Assembly (NCBI RefSeq): GCF_020010905.1
Contig: NZ_JAGJBY010000002.1
Location: 4,712,001 to 4,776,000, forward strand
Direction of reading: 5' to 3'
DNA: 64,000 nucleotides
Source: Streptomyces acidiscabies
Lineage (GTDB): Bacteria; Actinomycetota; Actinomycetes; Streptomycetales; Streptomycetaceae
Shown here: piece by piece, positions 60,764 to 64,000 of the stretch
Numbering within the stretch: position 1 is the first letter of the stretch
Layout: each line of letters begins with the position of its first letter
Notes under the pieces: model-generated
Seen by the model: only the letters and a program-made list of their open reading frames with translations
Databases searched by the model: none
Told to the model about the DNA's origin: nothing
Position numbers and translations under genes: made by a program

Positions 60764-61630
60764 ATGAAGAGAGTGACTGAATCCATGGCTCCCGTTTCAC
60801 CCTCCCGTCACTTGCTGCACAAGCATTTCGGACAGCTGACCTATTTGGAGCGCGTGGCCGACACCGGCAGGATCACCATGTTCTTCCACGGTCTCGGGCT
60901 GGACGCGACGGACTACCAGGAGTATCTGGAGACGCATGACACTCACGGGATCGCTGTCAGCCTGGCCGGCTACACCCCGGGCGACACCGGCCGGCTGCCT
61001 CCGGTGTCGGCCGGCCGGCAGGTCGAGATGGTGGCGGGCCTGATCGACGAGATCGGCAGCGAGAACCCCGGCAAACAGATCGACCTCGTCGGCTTCTCCC
61101 TGGGCGCCGATCTGGTGCTCCAGCTCGCGGAGCGGTGGACGGCCGACCCCCGCCGTCCCCGCCCCCGGATCTTCGGCGCGTTCCTGCTGGACCCCAACGT
61201 GAACCACTCGACCATGACCATTTCGCGGCTTTTCGCGGCGGCGGACCAGCGCGATCCCGCCCCCGCCCTGAAACAGCTGCTCGGGTTGGCGAGAAATCAT
61301 GACGTACGGCGCTCTCTGCGCGAGTATGCCGACAAAATTTCATCGAAGGATTTCAGCCAGATTCAGCAGCTCGCCAATGACATGATCCATTACTGGAACC
61401 CGGCCGGATACGAACAATTCGGTGCCCGTGTTGCTCGCGTGGCCGACATCGCCAAGTCGGTGAGCATCGTTCTCTCCGCCGAATACGAAGAACATCTCGT
61501 GCGAATGCGGGACGCCGTACGGCGCAAGAGTTCGCGGTCGGACGGAGTGGTCTTCAATATCACCGACCTCGATCATTTCGGCCTCATCGAGAACGACTTC
61601 CTGTCGCGTGAGCTGAAGACCATCGGCTGA
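60764..61630 (+). CDS. Soluble alpha/beta hydrolase, paralogue of 57132-58268
   Basis: This hydrolase of about 288 residues lacks the N-terminal helices of its paralogue. It has the oxyanion-loop motif FFHGLGLDATDYQEYL, elbow LVGFSLGADLVLQLAERW, LLDPNVNHSTMTIS and DLDHFGLIENDF near the end, the likely His. ATG 60764 (MKRVTESM) and ATG 60785 (MAPVSPSRH) are both possible; neither has a good ribosome site. It is transcribed away from the ligase operon across a 171-bp AT-richer region. Third-position T/A is more frequent than in neighbours, hinting at foreign origin. Confidence 0.8.
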   Translation: MKRVTESMAPVSPSRHLLHKHFGQLTYLERVADTGRITMFFHGLGLDATDYQEYLETHDTHGIAVSLAGYTPGDTGRLPPVSAGRQVEMVAGLIDEIGSENPGKQIDLVGFSLGADLVLQLAERWTADPRRPRPRIFGAFLLDPNVNHSTMTISRLFAAADQRDPAPALKQLLGLARNHDVRRSLREYADKISSKDFSQIQQLANDMIHYWNPAGYEQFGARVARVADIAKSVSIVLSAEYEEHLVRMRDAVRRKSSRSDGVVFNITDLDHFGLIENDFLSRELKTIG

Positions 61631-61827
61631 GGAGCGGGCGGAGCCGCTCGACACCGCCTGCCTGACCACGGCGACTGTCGGTCCGGATTGACGTTGCAGG
61701 CGCTCGGCGCCCTGAGGCTGCTGCCGCGAGCAGCGGGGGCCGACCCGGCGATCGGGGTCCGCACCGGATGACGCTGTCGGGGCAACTCCCGCGGCCCCGC
61801 TTGCCCATACCTTGACGAACCGTTCCA

Positions 61828-61841
61828 GGGCCGTTCAGCCC
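61828..61841. promoter_or_regulatory. Near-match to the DevR/OsdR-like box upstream of the ABC exporter
   Basis: GGGCCGTTCAGCCC differs from the palindrome at one half-site base. It lies 64 bp before the ABC ATPase ATG. No second copy is evident at 22 bp, so support is weaker. The rest of the 61631-61904 gap shows nothing distinctive. Confidence 0.4.
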
Positions 61842-61904
61842 GCCTGCCGGGTTCGCGTCGTGTGCCGTGCCTAAGTTCCTTCAGCGTTGCGGAGGAAGGG
61901 ACTC

Positions 61905-62867
61905 ATGGACACACCACGTCTCGCGGTCAGGGCGCGTGCGGTCACCAAGTGCTTCGGCGAGGTGGTCGCGCTCGACGGTGTCGATCTGGAGGTGGAGCGC
62001 GGGCGGATCCACGGACTCGCGGGGCCGAACGGCGCCGGGAAGACGACGCTGCTCGGGCTGCTGCTGGGGCTCGCCCTGCCCGACAGCGGAAGCCTGGAGA
62101 TCCTGGGCGCCCCGGCGCGGCGGGCGCTCGCCGGTCCCGAAGGGGTCGCCGGGTTCGTGGACGGGCCCGGCCTGTATCCCTCGCTGACGGCACGTCAGAA
62201 CCTGGTCGCACTGGCCGAGTTGAGGGGGACGGCCGAGAAGGCGGCCAGGACCGACGAGGCGCTGCACGAGGTCGGCCTGAGCGAGGTCGCCGACGGCAAG
62301 GTCCGCGGCTTCTCCCTCGGCATGCGCCAACGCCTGGGCCTGGCCGCCGCGTTGCTCACGAGGCCCCGGCTGCTCGTCCTGGACGAACCCGCCAACGGCC
62401 TCGACCCCGCCGGCAAACGGCACGTGCACCGCGTCCTGACCCGCCTCGCCGCCGAGGGAACCGCCGTGGTCCTCTCCACCCACCGCATGGACGACCTCGA
62501 CGCGCTGTGCACGGAGGTCACCGTCCTGGCCACCGGCCGCGTCGTCTTCTCGGGCCCGCCGGAGAAGCTGGCCGCCGAGAACGGCGAACTCGACCACCGC
62601 CTGCGGACGTCCGACCCCGAGACGGCACGGAGGCTGGCCGCACAGACGCCCGGCATCCGCATCGTCGACGACACCGACGGACGGCACGACCCCGAGGTGA
62701 CCGTCGTACGCGGCTCGGTGCTGGCGCTCGACGCGCTCGTCACCGCCATCGTGCGCGCGGACGTCGCGGTGCGCGAACTCTCGCCCGTCGTCCCGCCCTT
62801 GGAGGCCGCGTTCCTCGCGCTCACCGAGCAGCAGCCCACCGAGCGGCAGCAGGAGACCGCCAGATGA
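61905..62867 (+). CDS. ABC exporter ATP-binding protein
   Basis: This 320-residue exporter-type ATPase (DrrA/CcmA-like) has Walker A GPNGAGKTTLLG, signature FSLGMRQRLG, Walker B LLVLDEPANGLDP and the switch His in LSTHRMDDLD. A C-terminal extension of about 90 residues follows, as in drug/peptide exporters. GGAGGAAGGG precedes ATG 61905. Its stop overlaps the permease start (ATGA). Confidence 0.92.
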   Translation: MDTPRLAVRARAVTKCFGEVVALDGVDLEVERGRIHGLAGPNGAGKTTLLGLLLGLALPDSGSLEILGAPARRALAGPEGVAGFVDGPGLYPSLTARQNLVALAELRGTAEKAARTDEALHEVGLSEVADGKVRGFSLGMRQRLGLAAALLTRPRLLVLDEPANGLDPAGKRHVHRVLTRLAAEGTAVVLSTHRMDDLDALCTEVTVLATGRVVFSGPPEKLAAENGELDHRLRTSDPETARRLAAQTPGIRIVDDTDGRHDPEVTVVRGSVLALDALVTAIVRADVAVRELSPVVPPLEAAFLALTEQQPTERQQETAR

Positions 62868-64000
62868 CCACGACCATCACGACCACGGCCCCCACCCCCA
62901 CCGCCCGCCGAGTCCCCCTCACCCGCGCCTACCGCTTCGAACTGGTCAAACTCGCCTCCCAATGGCGCATCCGCCTCCTGCTCCTCGCCTGCTGGACCGC
63001 CCCAGGACTCTTCGTCGCCGGCGTTAGCCAACAGAGCACCCTCCCCTCCGACACCCTCTTCGGCCGCTGGATGCACGCCACGGCATGGGCCGGCCCCCTG
63101 GTGATCCTCGGCTTCGCCGGCACCTGGGCGCTCCCGCTGCTGACGTCGGTCGTCGCCGGCGACGTCTTCGCCGCCGAGGACCGCCTGGGCACCTGGCGCC
63201 ACCTCCTGGTCGTGGTCCGCTCACCGCGCCGTGTCTTCGCCGCGAAGGCGCTGGCCGCACTCACCGTCGTCCTGCTGTTCGTGGCCGGGCTCGCCGCGAG
63301 CAGCACGGCAGGCGGCCTGCTGACGGTCGGCGACCACCCGCTGGTCGGCCTCGACGGACACCTCCTCACGCCGGGCGACGCCGCCGGCCGCGTCCTGCTC
63401 GCCTGGCTCTGCGCCCTCGCCCCCACCCTGGCCCTCGCCGCGATCGGCCTGCTGGGCTCGGTGGCGCTCGGCCGCTCCCCGACGGGCCTGCTGCTGCCCC
63501 CGCTGCTGGCGCTGGCGATGCAGGTCGCGCAGATGCTGCCGCTGCCCGTCGCCGTACGCCTAGCCCTGCCCGGCTACGCCTTCATCGCCTGGAACGGCCT
63601 GTTCACCAGCCCGGCGCAGCTCACCCCGCTCCTGATCGCCGTCACGGTGAGCCTGGCGTGGGCGGTGCTCGCGACCGCGCTGGCGTATCTGCTGTTCCTG
63701 CGCCGCGACTTCACCAACCCGGTCCACGACGGCGCCGGGCGCCGCGCGCTCACCCTCGGCCTGCTGCCGCTCGCCGCGCTGACCGCCGTCACCGTCGGGG
63801 CGGTCGCCGCCGCCACCCCCGCGACGGGCTCCGGCATCGAGCAGAGCAAGGTCCAGCGCTCCCTTGCCACGGCGTTCGCCCACCTCTACCGGCTCCAGAC
63901 CGAGCAGCTCCACCGGCCCGCCGTCACCGAGGCCCAGGTGCGGGCCTCGGCCGCGTGCACCAAGAGCGACGGCCGGGGAGCGCAGGAGGGCGCGGGCAAC
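62864..64000 (+). CDS. ABC exporter permease, truncated by window edge
   Basis: The frame is open from ATG 62864 to the right edge (379 codons) and encodes a membrane protein with about six hydrophobic segments (LLLLACWTAPGLFVAGV; AGPLVILGFAGTWALPLLTS; VFAAKALAALTVVLLFVAGL; LLPLAALTAVTVGAVAA). The N-terminal RFELVKLASQWRIR and the ABC-2-type topology fit the partner of the upstream ATPase. A large extracytoplasmic part appears to start near the edge. Substrate unknown. Confidence 0.88.
   Translation, partial: MTTTITTTAPTPTARRVPLTRAYRFELVKLASQWRIRLLLLACWTAPGLFVAGVSQQSTLPSDTLFGRWMHATAWAGPLVILGFAGTWALPLLTSVVAGDVFAAEDRLGTWRHLLVVVRSPRRVFAAKALAALTVVLLFVAGLAASSTAGGLLTVGDHPLVGLDGHLLTPGDAAGRVLLAWLCALAPTLALAAIGLLGSVALGRSPTGLLLPPLLALAMQVAQMLPLPVAVRLALPGYAFIAWNGLFTSPAQLTPLLIAVTVSLAWAVLATALAYLLFLRRDFTNPVHDGAGRRALTLGLLPLAALTAVTVGAVAAATPATGSGIEQSKVQRSLATAFAHLYRLQTEQLHRPAVTEAQVRASAACTKSDGRGAQEGAGN

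Overview
The window is high-GC actinobacterial DNA, almost certainly from a Streptomyces or close relative. GTG starts are frequent, third codon positions are very GC-rich, genes are packed with ATGA/GTGA overlaps, and the gene families are typical of the genus (SpoIIE/PAS phosphatases, DUF4389, tandem universal stress proteins, CebR-type cellulase control). All calls were read from sequence alone. I see no tRNA, rRNA, CRISPR array or intact insertion sequence.

Layout. 1-4.2 kb: a truncated DUF4389 membrane protein, a decayed sugar-ABC ATPase and a PAS-PAS-PAS-SpoIIE-HATPase regulator carrying an exact 363-bp tandem duplication. 4.2-16.8 kb: a P1B-5-type metal ATPase fused to a hemerythrin domain, divergent from a complete group 3b [NiFe]-hydrogenase locus (endopeptidase, hypF, hypC, hyhB, cNMP-binding protein, hyhG, hyhS, hyhL, hypD, hypE), without hypA or hypB here. 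16.8-31.9 kb: a leftward defence/conflict block. A type II Wadjet set (jetABCD) lies directly downstream of a vWA/MoxR/VMAP-trypsin/Trypco1 system, and nearly every junction overlaps. 32.4-42.3 kb: an anaerobic/stress block with pyruvate formate-lyase and its activase, a SulP transporter, a DoxX-like protein, two tandem-USP proteins, a zinc alcohol dehydrogenase and an oleate hydratase. 42.4-46.6 kb: a ferric-reductase-like flavocytochrome with an FMN-binding partner, and an OmpR/histidine-kinase pair. 46.7-51.5 kb: a gene interrupted by an amber codon, then a GH6 cellulase, a LacI regulator and a CBM13-GH62 arabinofuranosidase. 51.5-57.1 kb: a methyltransferase, an aldo/keto reductase with a divergent regulator, and pyruvate phosphate dikinase. 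57.1-61.6 kb: an uncharacterised operon (gamma-glutamylcysteine ligase-like enzyme, methyltransferase-like protein, alpha/beta hydrolase) with a paralogous hydrolase transcribed divergently. 61.9-64 kb: an ABC exporter ATPase and its truncated permease.

How it fits together. A palindrome of the form GGGCCG-NN-CGGCCC recurs upstream of the metal ATPase, the hydrogenase locus (twice), pflBA, sulP/doxX, the oleate hydratase and ppdK, with near matches elsewhere. At several sites a degenerate second copy sits 21-22 bp centre to centre away. Its geometry resembles the mycobacterial DosR/DevR box, so I infer that most of the metabolic genes here form a hypoxia/dormancy regulon (H2 oxidation, pyruvate cleavage, pyruvate-PEP interconversion, alcohol/NAD balance, USPs) under a DevR/OsdR-like regulator encoded elsewhere. 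The defence block carries no such box and is probably an independent insertion between two parts of that regulon.
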